DNA of 27,060 nt from Pseudomonadota bacterium (GTDB lineage Bacteria; Pseudomonadota; Gammaproteobacteria; Steroidobacterales; Steroidobacteraceae), in NCBI GenBank assembly GCA_023423065.1, contig JAFAGC010000115.1, positions 1 through 27,060 of the forward strand, in the 5' to 3' direction. The position numbers were made by a program, and so were the translations under genes. Under the pieces are notes generated by a model that saw only the letters and a list, made by a program, of their open reading frames with translations, was not told the DNA's origin and made no database searches. Shown here in pieces: positions 1-8,704 of the stretch. Positions within the stretch are counted from its first letter, which is position 1; each line of letters opens with the position of its first letter.

Positions 1-334
1 TGACGCAGGGACGCGCCGCGTCGTGGACCATCACCCAGTCGTCCGCGCGCGCGCGCGTCGCAAGCATGTGCAGCGCGGACCGGACCGAGTGCGCTCGCTC
101 CGCTCCGCCGGTCGCAATTTCGATCACGCGCGGGCGGCGCGCAGCGATCGCGGGCCAGGTGGCATCGCCGGCCGCGAGGGCCACGACGATGCCGGCGCAG
201 TCGGCATCCGCTTCGAAGGGCGCGAGCGCATGTTCGATGACGGTGGATGAGCCCAGCTCGGCGTATTGCTTGGGAATGGTCGAGGCGAGCCGCCGACCGC
301 TGCCCGCGGCCGGGATGACGAGGAAGTAACGCAT
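1..334 (-). CDS. ispD: IspD, 2-C-methyl-D-erythritol 4-phosphate cytidylyltransferase (5' part, runs off the window)
   Basis: IspD couples CTP to MEP in the non-mevalonate isoprenoid pathway in the cytosol. Reading from an ATG at 334, the visible 111 residues open with MRYFLVIPAAGSGRRL and IPKQY, the nucleotide-binding signature of the family (AAGxGxR with the following KQY lysine). They continue through TGGAERAHSV and end near VHDAARP, another family landmark. The stop codon and the C-terminal half lie outside the window. The gene follows ftsB by about 45 bases on the same strand, the classical ftsB-ispD order of gammaproteobacteria. Identification is secure from motifs and neighbour. Confidence 0.93.
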   Translation of the reverse strand, partial: MRYFLVIPAAGSGRRLASTIPKQYAELGSSTVIEHALAPFEADADCAGIVVALAAGDATWPAIAARRPRVIEIATGGAERAHSVRSALHMLATRARADDWVMVHDAARPCV

Positions 335-378
335 TCGGCGCGCAGCTTAACGCGTGCGGCGCAAAAGCGGTCGCGTGC

Positions 379-705
379 CTAACGCGCGGCGGTCTGTGTG
401 TTCGGCGTCGACGTGGGAGTGGTGCGCAGCGGGCGGTTCGGCACCACTTGGTAGAAGGTTTCGTTGCGGCCGATCATGCCGAGCTCGCTGCGCGCGCGCT
501 CTTCGATGGCCGCGAGTCCCGCCTTGAGATCCGCGACTTCCGCGACGAGCTGCTTGTTGCGCTCCACGGCTTCCGCGTTGTCGGCCTTCTGTTGCTCGAC
601 GGCCTCCGACAGCCGCGCGAGCTCGCGCACCCCGTCGTCGGACAGCCATAGCCGGTACTGCAACAGTACGACCGCAACCAGCAATGACCCGGCAAGCCAC
701 TTCAT
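379..705 (-). CDS. ftsB: FtsB, cell division protein
   Basis: This is a 108-residue protein with one N-terminal membrane helix (about residues 3-20), then a coiled coil rich in E, A and R, and a short segment GMIGRNETFYQVV that matches the conserved post-coil region of FtsB. FtsB forms the FtsQ-FtsB-FtsL complex at the inner membrane and links early and late divisome assembly. The proline/threonine tail after residue 90 is longer than in E. coli and looks unstructured. It lies directly upstream of ispD, its usual partner. Upstream is a divergent toxin-antitoxin pair rather than eno. Confidence 0.92.
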   Translation of the reverse strand: MKWLAGSLLVAVVLLQYRLWLSDDGVRELARLSEAVEQQKADNAEAVERNKQLVAEVADLKAGLAAIEERARSELGMIGRNETFYQVVPNRPLRTTPTSTPNTQTAAR

Positions 706-716
706 ATTGTCGGTAG

Positions 717-733
717 ACTAAACTAAACTAAGT
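717..733. repeat. Short AT-rich tandem repeat (CTAAA-type) in a divergent intergenic region
   Basis: The 33-base gap between the ftsB start and the antitoxin start contains about three tandem copies of a 5-base unit (ACTAAACTAAACTAAG). It stands out against GC-rich surroundings and lies where promoters for both divergent genes must be. I cannot identify a clear -35/-10 pair. Confidence 0.5.
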
Positions 734-738
734 TCACT

Positions 739-966
739 GTGAAGCCGGGCAAAGTAAACATTCACGAGGCGAAGACCCACCTGTCGCGACTCATCGAGGA
801 CGTGGCGAGTGGCAACGAATTCCTGATCGCCAAGGGCGGCCGGCCCATGGCGCGGCTCGTGCCGCTGGGGCGCGACGACATGCCGCGCCGCGTGGGCCTG
901 CTCAAGGGCAAGCTCAGGATCGCCGACGATTTCGAGCGCTCGTTCGACGCGCTGACGCCCTTGTAG
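739..966 (+). CDS. Phd/YefM-family antitoxin
   Basis: A 75-residue protein starting at GTG 739. The segment VNIHEAKTHLSRLIEDVASGNEFLIAKGGRPMARLVP is the standard Phd/YefM N-terminal fold, which dimerises and binds the operator DNA. The C-terminal third (about residues 50-75) would wrap and neutralise the toxin. No strong Shine-Dalgarno precedes the GTG, but an earlier start is not available. It is followed 25 bases later by a PIN-domain toxin on the same strand, as expected of a type II module in which the antitoxin comes first and represses the pair. Confidence 0.85.
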   Translation: MKPGKVNIHEAKTHLSRLIEDVASGNEFLIAKGGRPMARLVPLGRDDMPRRVGLLKGKLRIADDFERSFDALTPL

Positions 967-991
967 GGGCGCCCTCCCCTACCCCGCCAAA

Positions 992-1372
992 ATGCGCCTG
1001 CTGCTCGATACGCAGATCTACCTGTGGTGGCTGGCGGACTCCCGCAAGCTCGCCAAGGCGACGCGGGAGCGCATCGAGGCCGCGGACGAGGTCTACGTCA
1101 GCGCGGCGTCCATCGTCGAATGCGAGGCCAAGATCGCGGCCGGCTTGCTGGAAGCGGATGCGGCCGAGCTCGCCGCGAGCATCCGGGCCAGTGGATTCCT
1201 GGAGTTGCCGGTGAGGGTCCGACCGGCCGCGGCCGCCGGGGACCTCGAACCGAAGCCGGGCGTCGATTTCTTCGACCGGCTGCTCGTCGCGCAGGCGATG
1301 ACCGAGCCGCTCAAGTTCCTGACCGCGAACGCGGCGCTGCGCAATTACTCGGAGCTGGTCGAGCTCGCCTGA
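992..1372 (+). CDS. PIN-domain (VapC-like) toxin
   Basis: A 126-residue protein beginning MRLLLDTQIYLWWLADS, the first strand of a PIN ribonuclease domain with the conserved Asp at residue 6. A conserved Glu follows in SIVECEAKIA (about residue 43), and DFFDRLLVAQA (about residues 93-103) carries the later acidic residues. These acids bind Mg2+ in PIN nucleases, which typically cleave tRNA or rRNA. The usual DTHALLWW is here DTQIYLWW, so the common His is replaced by Gln, while the metal ligands appear intact. It pairs with the upstream Phd-type antitoxin and is convergent with the next gene. Confidence 0.85.
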   Translation: MRLLLDTQIYLWWLADSRKLAKATRERIEAADEVYVSAASIVECEAKIAAGLLEADAAELAASIRASGFLELPVRVRPAAAAGDLEPKPGVDFFDRLLVAQAMTEPLKFLTANAALRNYSELVELA

Positions 1373-1409
1373 GCGGACGTGAATCCGCCCAGGCGGAGCG
1401 GTGGCGGTA

Positions 1410-1910
1410 CTACTTCGTAGCTTTCAATTTGTCGGTCGCGTCGACCGAAATCTGCTGGATGCGCGGAGAGATCTTCTGCATCAACTCCATCACCAGCTCC
1501 ATGCTGAGCTGCATGACCTGCGGCATCTTTTCGATCACCGCGATGCCGGCCTCCGTCTTGTAGAAGGCGATCATCCCGTCGACTTCCTTCTGGGTGAGCA
1601 CCTTCTGGTATATGTCGACGAACGACGGCTCGAGCTTCTCCCAGGTCATTTCCTCGCGTAACACGCCGATCATCTGCGTGCGCGCGTCCGACATGATCTT
1701 TTCCTGCTCGTCGGTGAGCGTCTTGCCGTTCAGCGCGTCGTGCATCGCCTGCTGCATCATCCCATCGAGCTGTCCGTACATGCCGTCGACGAGTTGCTGC
1801 GATTTCGTGATCGTGAGCAGTTCACGCAGCGATGCCTCGCTCGCGGCCTTGTCCTGCGCGAACGACGGCGCCGCCGCGCACAGGCACATCAACACCAGCA
1901 ATCTTTTCAT
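1410..1910 (-). CDS. DUF2059 family secreted protein
   Basis: A 166-residue protein from ATG 1910, preceded by an AGGGAGG ribosome site. It has a Sec signal peptide (MKRLLVLMCLCAAAPSFAQ, cleavage near residue 19). The mature part is helical, and the motif YQKVLTQKEVDGMIAFYKTEAGIAVIEKMPQVMQ is typical of DUF2059, a periplasmic family of unknown function in proteobacteria. Longer in-frame readings upstream run into the neighbouring small-peptide region and lack a ribosome site, so this start is preferred. It is convergent with the toxin gene. Confidence 0.85.
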   Translation of the reverse strand: MKRLLVLMCLCAAAPSFAQDKAASEASLRELLTITKSQQLVDGMYGQLDGMMQQAMHDALNGKTLTDEQEKIMSDARTQMIGVLREEMTWEKLEPSFVDIYQKVLTQKEVDGMIAFYKTEAGIAVIEKMPQVMQLSMELVMELMQKISPRIQQISVDATDKLKATK

Positions 1911-1963
1911 TCTGCCTCCCTGATGGAGGCGGTAGTTTAATGCCCGGGCGCCTTGCGTTGCGA

Positions 1964-1990
1964 AGGAAACGGGGCCGCGGCAGCCCCGTT
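1964..1990 (-). terminator. Rho-independent terminator of the double-glycine peptide gene
   Basis: An 8-bp perfect stem (AACGGGGC at 1968-1975 pairing with GCCCCGTT at 1983-1990, 7-base loop) lies just downstream of the stop at 2015. Read on the minus strand it ends in a short TTTCC run. Confidence 0.65.
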
Positions 1991-2014
1991 CGCCCAAACT
2001 ATCGACCCGGATGC

Positions 2015-2317
2015 TCAGCCCGAGATGCCCGTCAGGTTGACGAACGTGTACGTCCCGTCGGCGCCCGTCAGGCGGATGCTCAACGTGCCGGCGGAGAGAC
2101 TGCCGGTTTCGGAGATGCTGACCGAGTCCTGGTAAGGCACGAACCACTCGCACAGCTGCGCATAGTCGCGGGACGGCATGGAGATGCCCGTCGGAGGGCC
2201 GCCCAGCCCGTCCATCCAGCGCATGAGCGAATCCCAGAAGCGATCCACCACGCTCTTGCCGCCGGCAACCCGATCGATCTCGAAATCCGACAGCGCAACG
2301 ATTCCATTCGTTTTCAT
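2015..2317 (-). CDS. Small protein with double-glycine (bacteriocin-type) leader
   Basis: A 100-residue protein from ATG 2317, with AAGGAGG ideally placed at 2323-2329. The first 20 residues, MKTNGIVALSDFEIDRVAGG, match the double-glycine leader pattern (LSxxExxxVxGG) removed by C39 peptidase/ABC exporters of class II bacteriocins and related secreted peptides. The 80-residue remainder has amphipathic N-terminal segments (KSVVDRFWDSLMRWMDGLGG), a single Cys, and a C-terminal part rich in T, S, G and L. No exporter, immunity gene or modification enzyme is next to it. The leader resemblance is seen directly. Secretion and any antimicrobial role are inferred. Confidence 0.7.
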   Translation of the reverse strand: MKTNGIVALSDFEIDRVAGGKSVVDRFWDSLMRWMDGLGGPPTGISMPSRDYAQLCEWFVPYQDSVSISETGSLSAGTLSIRLTGADGTYTFVNLTGISG

Positions 2318-2404
2318 TTCGACCTCCTTGTGAAAATGCCACCGTAGCGCGCGAGAGCCACACGCGGAGAGCGCCATTCATGGCGCGTTGCGGGAGAAAC
2401 GCGC

Positions 2405-2443
2405 AAACGAAAAGGGCCGGGACCTTCCGGCCCCGGCCCTCTT
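2405..2443 (-). terminator. Terminator of the M16 peptidase gene
   Basis: A 9-bp stem (AGGGCCGGG at 2413-2421 with CCCGGCCCT at 2432-2440, 10-base loop) lies just after the stop codon. On the minus strand it is followed by TTTCGTTTG. Confidence 0.75.
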
Positions 2444-2455
2444 CGATCGGTCTGA

Positions 2456-5221
2456 CTACTTCGAAACGACCTTGCCGTCCGCATCGAGAACCGTGACCTC
2501 GCCGAAGTTCAGCGCGCGCACGGGTTTCTCGATCTTCGACAAATCGCCGACCACGACCCAGGTCAGCGCATCCGGCTTCACGAGCTTGCTCGCGGACGCG
2601 TTGACGTCCGCCGGCGTCAGCGCCGTGAGATCGCCGACGAACGTGTTCCAGTAATCGTCCTTCAGTCCGTACGTGAGGATCTCGCCGTACGAGTTCGCGA
2701 TCTCGTCCGAGGTCTCGTTGTTGCCGGGCAGCGCGATCGCGATGCTGTCCTTCGCGAACTTGAGCTCGGCCTCTTCGGGCTTGCGCGTCGTCAGGATCTC
2801 GCGCAGTTCCTTGCGAATCTCGACCATCGATTCGGCGGTCTTGTCGGTCTGCACCCCGCCGCCCGCGCGGAAGGTGCCCTGCCCCACGGCCGCGGTCATG
2901 CGCGAACCCGCGCCATACGACCAGCGCTTGTCCTCGCGCAGGTTAAGGTTGAGTCGCGACGTGAAGTTGCCGCCGAGCATCGTGTCGAGCGCCACGAAGC
3001 GGATGTGATCCGGATCGGCGCGCGTCGGACCCACGGTGATCGCGACGATCTGCGACTGCTCCGCGCCGGGGCGATCGATCAGGAACACGCGCGGCTTCTC
3101 GGGTAGTGCCACCGTCGCGATGTTCTTGGCCGGCTTTTCGCCGGACGCCGCGCGCCAGCCGCCGAACCGCTGCTCGAGCAACGGCTTGACCGCGTCGAGC
3201 GTCGTGTCACCGACCACGAGCAGCATCGAATTGTCGGGGCGCACCCACTGCTTGTAGAACGCGGCGAGCTCCGCGCCCTTGAGGTTCGCGACGACCTCTT
3301 CCGTTCCGAGACCCGACGCGGGATTCGCGTACGGATGACCTTCGCCGAACAAGAGCTTCGGCGCGAGACGATTGATGATGCCCTGCGGTTGCGCCTTCTC
3401 CTGCTGGATCTGCGCGAGCGTCTGGCCGCGCAGGCGCTCGAGTTCCTTGTCCGGGAAAGTGGGATTGAGCAGCACGTCGGCGTACAGGTCGAGCGACTCG
3501 CTCAACCGGCCGGACAACGCGTTCATGCCGAGGTAAGAGCGATCGAGGGACGAGCCCATGCCGATGGTCGCGCCGAGCGATTCGGCGCGCTCGGCGATTT
3601 CGAGCGAGCTCAGGCTCTTCGTGCCTTCCTGCAGCATGAGCATCGCAAGCCGCGCGGTGCCCGGCTTCGCCTGGTTGTCCGCCGCGAATCCGACATCGGT
3701 GATCAGCGTGAAGTCGACCACCGGCGCGTTGTGGCGCTCGACCAGTACGACCTCGAGCCCGTTCGAGAGCTTGGTACGCACCGGCGCCGGTAGTTTGAGT
3801 GACGGCGGCGTGCCGGTCTCCGGCGGCTTGCTGCGATCGACCGTCGAGGCGACCGTCGTGTAGGTCGGCGTCGGATCGACGTTGAGCACGAACACGCCGT
3901 CCGACAGCCAGCGCTTCGCCGCGCCCTGCACCTGCGCCGGGGTCGCCTTCGCCACCCAGTCCAGGCGCGTCTTGTAGAAATCCGGCGAGCCGCCGTACAC
4001 CTGGCTCTCGGCGAGGATCGCGGACTTGCCGCCGAAGCCGTCGATACGCTCGATGCCGCGCGCGAAGTTCGCGTAGTTGGTCGTGCGGACGCGCTCGAGC
4101 TCGGCCGGGGTCGGGCCGGTGGCGAGAAACCGCGCGATCTCCTCGTCCATCGCCTTCTCGACGACGGCCGGGTCCACGCCCGGTTTCACCGTCGCGACGA
4201 TCTGCACCTGCGAACCGATCTCGAACGGACCCAGGAATGCGCCCACCGAGGTCGCGCTGCGATCCGTGTACACCAGCCGCTTGTAGAGCCGGCTGTTCTT
4301 GCCGTTCGCGAGGATGTCGGCCGAAATGTCGAGCAGCGTGTTGTCGTGCTGGCGGTAGCCGGGGATATTCCACACCTTGTAGATGCGCGCCTGCGGAACG
4401 TTGTCCTGCAGCATCGCACGCCGCTCACCGGTCATCTTCGCGATCCAGTCCGTCTGCCGCTTGATCACGGGACCTGAAGGAATGTCGCCGAAGTATTTCT
4501 CGACCTTGGCCTTCGCCTCGGCGGCCGTGACGTCGCCGGCGACCACGAGCACGGCGTTGGCCGCCCCGTAATACGTGCGGAACCATTCCTTCACGTCCTC
4601 GACCGACGCCGCGTTGAGGTCATCCATCGAGCCGATGGTTTCCCACGAATACGGATGGCCGGCCGGGTACGTGCTCTGCGCGATGATCTCGCCCACCTTG
4701 CCGTACGGGCGGTTCTGGCCCTGGCGCTTCTCGTTCTGCACCACGCCGCGCTGCTCGTCGAGCACCTTCTGGTCGATGGCGCCGAGCAGGTGGCCCATGC
4801 GGTCCGATTCCATCCACAGCGTGAGGTCGAACGCCGAGGTCGGCATGTTCTGGAAGTAGTTAGTTCGGTCGAGCCAGGTCGTGCCGTTGAGCTTGGTCGC
4901 GCCCGCGGATTCCATGATCCGGAACCAGTCGTCGCGATAGTTCTCGGACCCGTTGAACATCAGATGCTCGAACAGGTGGGCGAAACCCGTGCGTCCGGGC
5001 CGCTCGTCCTTGCTGCCGACGTGATACCAGATGTTCACCGCCACGACCGGCGCCTTGTGGTCTTCGTGGACGATGAGCGTGAGCCCGTTGTCGAGTACGA
5101 ACTTCTGGTAAGGGATGTCCACCGCGGGAAGTGGCGCCGTCTTCGGCGGCGAGGCCGCCATCGTCGCTTGCATGGCGGTCGCGGTGAACAGCAGCAGTAC
5201 GGCGGAACGCAGGAACTTCAT
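2456..5221 (-). CDS. Two-domain M16 family zinc metallopeptidase, exported
   Basis: A 921-residue protein from ATG 5221, preceded by GAGGAT; an ATG four codons earlier lacks a ribosome site. Residues 1-23 form a signal peptide. The first M16 domain holds the inverted zinc motif HLFEH (about 82-86) and a downstream QNEKRQGQNRPYG segment with the third ligand. A second M16 domain starts near residue 480 (VRTKLSNGLEVVLVERHNAPVVDF) and lacks HxxEH, as usual for the structural half of these clam-shell proteases. The family degrades peptides in the periplasm; the substrate is unknown. It appears monocistronic with its own terminator. Confidence 0.92.
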   Translation of the reverse strand: MKFLRSAVLLLFTATAMQATMAASPPKTAPLPAVDIPYQKFVLDNGLTLIVHEDHKAPVVAVNIWYHVGSKDERPGRTGFAHLFEHLMFNGSENYRDDWFRIMESAGATKLNGTTWLDRTNYFQNMPTSAFDLTLWMESDRMGHLLGAIDQKVLDEQRGVVQNEKRQGQNRPYGKVGEIIAQSTYPAGHPYSWETIGSMDDLNAASVEDVKEWFRTYYGAANAVLVVAGDVTAAEAKAKVEKYFGDIPSGPVIKRQTDWIAKMTGERRAMLQDNVPQARIYKVWNIPGYRQHDNTLLDISADILANGKNSRLYKRLVYTDRSATSVGAFLGPFEIGSQVQIVATVKPGVDPAVVEKAMDEEIARFLATGPTPAELERVRTTNYANFARGIERIDGFGGKSAILAESQVYGGSPDFYKTRLDWVAKATPAQVQGAAKRWLSDGVFVLNVDPTPTYTTVASTVDRSKPPETGTPPSLKLPAPVRTKLSNGLEVVLVERHNAPVVDFTLITDVGFAADNQAKPGTARLAMLMLQEGTKSLSSLEIAERAESLGATIGMGSSLDRSYLGMNALSGRLSESLDLYADVLLNPTFPDKELERLRGQTLAQIQQEKAQPQGIINRLAPKLLFGEGHPYANPASGLGTEEVVANLKGAELAAFYKQWVRPDNSMLLVVGDTTLDAVKPLLEQRFGGWRAASGEKPAKNIATVALPEKPRVFLIDRPGAEQSQIVAITVGPTRADPDHIRFVALDTMLGGNFTSRLNLNLREDKRWSYGAGSRMTAAVGQGTFRAGGGVQTDKTAESMVEIRKELREILTTRKPEEAELKFAKDSIAIALPGNNETSDEIANSYGEILTYGLKDDYWNTFVGDLTALTPADVNASASKLVKPDALTWVVVGDLSKIEKPVRALNFGEVTVLDADGKVVSK

Positions 5222-5335
5222 AGGTATCCTCATCGACTGACGAATCCTTGATGGACGAAGAATGCTAGCCGCCGCGGCGAACCGCGCGACTGTTTACGGT
5301 GAAACGAGTGCGGGACGAGCCGAACAGCGCACGGC

Positions 5336-5779
5336 TCACTGGCCTTCCGCGGAGGTGAAACCCCGGCAGACCACGGCGAGCTTGTTGCCATCGGGATCGC
5401 GCACGTAGGCTGCGTAGAAGTCGGGGTTGTACAGCAGTCGCAGACCGGGCGCTCCTTCCGAAGTTCCACCGTGCGCGAGCGCGGCGGCATGGAAGGCATC
5501 GACCTCGCGCCAGCTCTTCGCCCACAACGCGACCATGCTGCCGTTGCCGACGCTCGCGGGTTGTCCGTTGTAGGGCTTGCAGATCCAGAGCGCGTCCTGC
5601 ACGGCGCCAAACTCCTCGTACAAACCCCAACCGATCCAGCCCGTCCAGCTCGACTCGCTTTCACCCGAGGTGTCGCAGCGGGTGTAGCCGAGCGCGCCGA
5701 GCACCGCGTCGTAGAACCTCGCCGAACGTTCGAGATCGTTCGAGCCGAGGCAGACGTACGCGAACATGGATTTGTTCAT
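5336..5779 (-). CDS. VOC family protein (glyoxalase/bleomycin-resistance fold)
   Basis: A 147-residue single VOC domain: FAYVCLGSNDLERSARFYDAVLGALGY at the start and PGLRLLYNPDFYAAYVRDPDGNKLAVVCRG at the end, the paired beta-alpha-beta-beta-beta units of the superfamily. Substrate cannot be deduced. It starts 9 bases before the RDD gene's stop, counting in gene order, so the two are probably cotranscribed. A second VOC gene at 20701-21069 shares the GAPGLR-Y-P-Y-PDG-VC ending, so they are paralogues. No metal-dependent enzyme class is claimed. Confidence 0.88.
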   Translation of the reverse strand: MNKSMFAYVCLGSNDLERSARFYDAVLGALGYTRCDTSGESESSWTGWIGWGLYEEFGAVQDALWICKPYNGQPASVGNGSMVALWAKSWREVDAFHAAALAHGGTSEGAPGLRLLYNPDFYAAYVRDPDGNKLAVVCRGFTSAEGQ

Positions 5780-5788
5780 GGCGCGTCT

Positions 5789-6403
5789 TCAGTCCCTGAC
5801 GACGAGAGTCCTTGCGATGAAATCGTGCGTCGCCCGCCGCTGTTGGTTGCAAAGCATCACGATGGCGGCAACGAGGGCCCAGCCCCATATCGCGTACGTC
5901 CCGATATTCGCCCATCCCGGCGTGTTCGCATCGAGCATCTGCACTCTTTCCAGGAATCCCAACGACTCGTATCCCTCCAGCGGGATGTTCAGCGACGCGA
6001 TCGCCGCGCCAGCCGCCGAAACGGTCGACACAGCCAGCCACACCGAATAACGCCAGAAGGCGGCGGAGCCGGTGATCGGCGATCCGTCCAACATCACGAT
6101 ACGCATGTCGAGTATCCGCTTGCCGGGCGTGCCGCCGAATCGCTTCACGAGGTAGACACTGTAGAACAAGCCGACGACGATCCCGGGGATGAGGTAGTAA
6201 GCGTAAAACCTCGGGGAAAACTGCATGCCGAAATACGCCAACAATCCGAGCGGCGCGAGGATCAGCGCGTCCAGGATCTGCGCTCCGACGCGCCGCCAGA
6301 AGCCGCCGTATTCGACTTCGGATTCTTGCGCGAACACGTTGCCGGGTGTCGATTCATCCGCGACGGGCGCCTTCGGCGCCGCATAAGGGTTATGTTCCGC
6401 CAC
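5789..6403 (-). CDS. RDD family membrane protein
   Basis: A 204-residue protein from GTG 6403, chosen because GGGGAG lies 6 bases upstream; the longer ATG reading has no such site. The N-terminus has the NPYAAP motif and an acidic linker. The RDD domain starts at GGFWRRVGAQILDALIL (R and D residues in helix 1) and includes RFGGTPGKRILDMRIV, the family hallmark between helices. Four hydrophobic segments are visible. RDD proteins sit in the inner membrane; some members move ions or compatible solutes, but the role here is unknown. The start overlaps a decayed AIG2-like fragment. Confidence 0.88.
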   Translation of the reverse strand: MAEHNPYAAPKAPVADESTPGNVFAQESEVEYGGFWRRVGAQILDALILAPLGLLAYFGMQFSPRFYAYYLIPGIVVGLFYSVYLVKRFGGTPGKRILDMRIVMLDGSPITGSAAFWRYSVWLAVSTVSAAGAAIASLNIPLEGYESLGFLERVQMLDANTPGWANIGTYAIWGWALVAAIVMLCNQQRRATHDFIARTLVVRD

Positions 6404-6419
6404 TGGTTTCTCCCCAGAG

Positions 6420-6592
6420 ACCGCGCGTCCACGTATACCCAAGCCTCACTACCGGATGCAAGGCGGGCGGCTAACCGTACGTAGCCGTCGCGTCTTTCGT
6501 ATTCATCCGCTGTCGCGAGTTCCGCTTCCGTGACACTGAAAACCATGCCCTCGACCCGTCCCGCGACGGGCCTTTCTCCCGAGGCGGCGGGC
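6420..6592 (-). pseudogene. Remnant of an AIG2-like gamma-glutamylcyclotransferase (C-terminal half only)
   Basis: In one minus-strand frame about 55 codons read GERPVAGRVEGMVFSVTEAELATADEYERRDGYVRLAARLASGSEAWVYVDA. This matches the second half of the AIG2/gamma-glutamylcyclotransferase-like fold (PVxGxVF-V, LxxxDxYE, Y-R, AWVYV). The first half with the YGSL substrate loop is absent; the frame upstream is occupied by the end of another gene. There is no stop before the RDD start, so this frame simply runs on into that gene. It looks like a deletion remnant. I see no credible start codon. Confidence 0.6.
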
Positions 6593-7051
6593 CGCCGCCC
6601 GCAGCAGGACCCGGGAATAAAGCTTGTGAAAACCCAGCAGCCCATTGAATGGAAAGCCGGCGGGCCGCAGCACCGCGGAACCGAAGAAGAGGCGCGTCGC
6701 CCCGCCCTCGCCGGTCCGCTCGGACATGAGCCACGAACACGTGCGCCCGAGGTAATCGCGCAGCAGGAGTTGCTCCGGGTTGCGATCTTCGACCGTCCAC
6801 GCCGCGAAGCCCGGGATCTTCCCGTCGGCCAGTAGTTTGGCCTCGGCATCGGTCGAGGGCTTTCCGGCCAGCCATCGCAGGATGAACCGCTCGAGCCTGA
6901 AGACGGCGGTCGTGTAGAACGCTTCGACGTACTCCGCCTGCGAGACGTCTTCCGCGATCGTGATCTTGAAGCAATCCGTGTACGCGACAGTGCCGCGATA
7001 CCGGGCGAGCAATGCGTGTTCGGGCAGCTTCGCCGGCGCCGCGCGTTTCAC
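6503..7051 (-). CDS. Conserved-looking hypothetical protein, C-terminus probably abnormal
   Basis: A 182-residue reading from GTG 7051, whose start overlaps the stop of the preceding 30-codon ORF as GTGA, suggesting translational coupling; a GTG at 7084 is an alternative. The sequence LPEHALLARYRGTVAYTDCFKITIAEDVSQAEYVEAFYTTAVFRLERFILRWL, then PGFAAWTVEDRNPEQLLLRDYLGRTCSWLM and LGFHKLYSRVLLRAAARRL, reads as a real cytosolic protein. I do not recognise a named family. The last 25 codons (GRKARRGTGRGHGFQCHGSGTRDSG) have the composition of an out-of-frame read over the AIG2 remnant, so the native 3' end was probably lost by the deletion that joined the two genes. Confidence 0.65.
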   Translation of the reverse strand: MKRAAPAKLPEHALLARYRGTVAYTDCFKITIAEDVSQAEYVEAFYTTAVFRLERFILRWLAGKPSTDAEAKLLADGKIPGFAAWTVEDRNPEQLLLRDYLGRTCSWLMSERTGEGGATRLFFGSAVLRPAGFPFNGLLGFHKLYSRVLLRAAARRLGRKARRGTGRGHGFQCHGSGTRDSG

Positions 7052-7140
7052 GGCCGGAACGAGAGGACATCCGGGTCCACCCACTCGAGCACCGACTCAT
7101 CGTCGGCCCCGAGCAGGCGAGACTCCGTGTGCGGCGTCAT
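7048..7140 (-). CDS. Short ORF (30 codons), possible truncated gene start
   Basis: It reads MTPHTESRLLGADDESVLEWVDPDVLSFRP and ends in TGA overlapping the next GTG start. The LLGxDD...PD..S pattern faintly recalls the N-terminus of N-formylglutamate amidohydrolases, but 30 residues cannot establish that. It has only a weak ribosome site. It could be a gene remnant, a leader or noise. Confidence 0.3.
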   Translation of the reverse strand: MTPHTESRLLGADDESVLEWVDPDVLSFRP

Positions 7141-7159
7141 ATGCGCGTAAAGCGCCGCC

Positions 7160-7393
7160 CTAGTTTCCCCAGCGGACGTCGATGCCCTCGGCCGCGCCGA
7201 TGGCCTTGCGCAGCATCTGCACGAGATCGAGCGATGCGCCGTTGTCCTCGAGGATGTCCACCGTATCGAGATTGACGAAGTAGTCGACGTCCTTGGAGTC
7301 CTCCTCCTCGAGCACGTCGACCAGGCACTGCACGTCTTCCTCGCTGATGGCGCCCAGGAGCGCGCCCGAGTTCTTGTCATACAGATTCGGCAT
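7160..7393 (-). CDS. Small acidic hypothetical protein
   Basis: A 77-residue protein from ATG 7393 with a strong GGGAGGG ribosome site. It is strongly acidic (EEDVQCLVDVLEEEDSKDVDYFVNLDTVDIL) and ends KAIGAAEGIDVRWGN, with no membrane segment or signal. The good ribosome site and natural composition support a real gene. It sits 27 bases after the eno stop on the same strand and may be the last gene of the kdsA-eno transcript. I recognise the style of a conserved proteobacterial hypothetical but cannot give a function. Confidence 0.75.
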   Translation of the reverse strand: MPNLYDKNSGALLGAISEEDVQCLVDVLEEEDSKDVDYFVNLDTVDILEDNGASLDLVQMLRKAIGAAEGIDVRWGN

Positions 7394-7420
7394 GTTCCCT
7401 CCCCTTCGAATGAACGCCGT

Positions 7421-8700
<1,280 letters not shown>

Positions 8701-8704
<4 letters not shown>

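Noticed and set aside
1384..1397. TCCGCC-CA-GGCGGA as a terminator between the toxin and DUF2059 genes
   Set aside because: Very short loop and no T run; could not be supported.
1410..2381. A 323-codon reading containing the DUF2059 protein
   Set aside because: The upstream part overlaps the double-glycine peptide in another frame; the signal peptide and ribosome site place the start at 1910.
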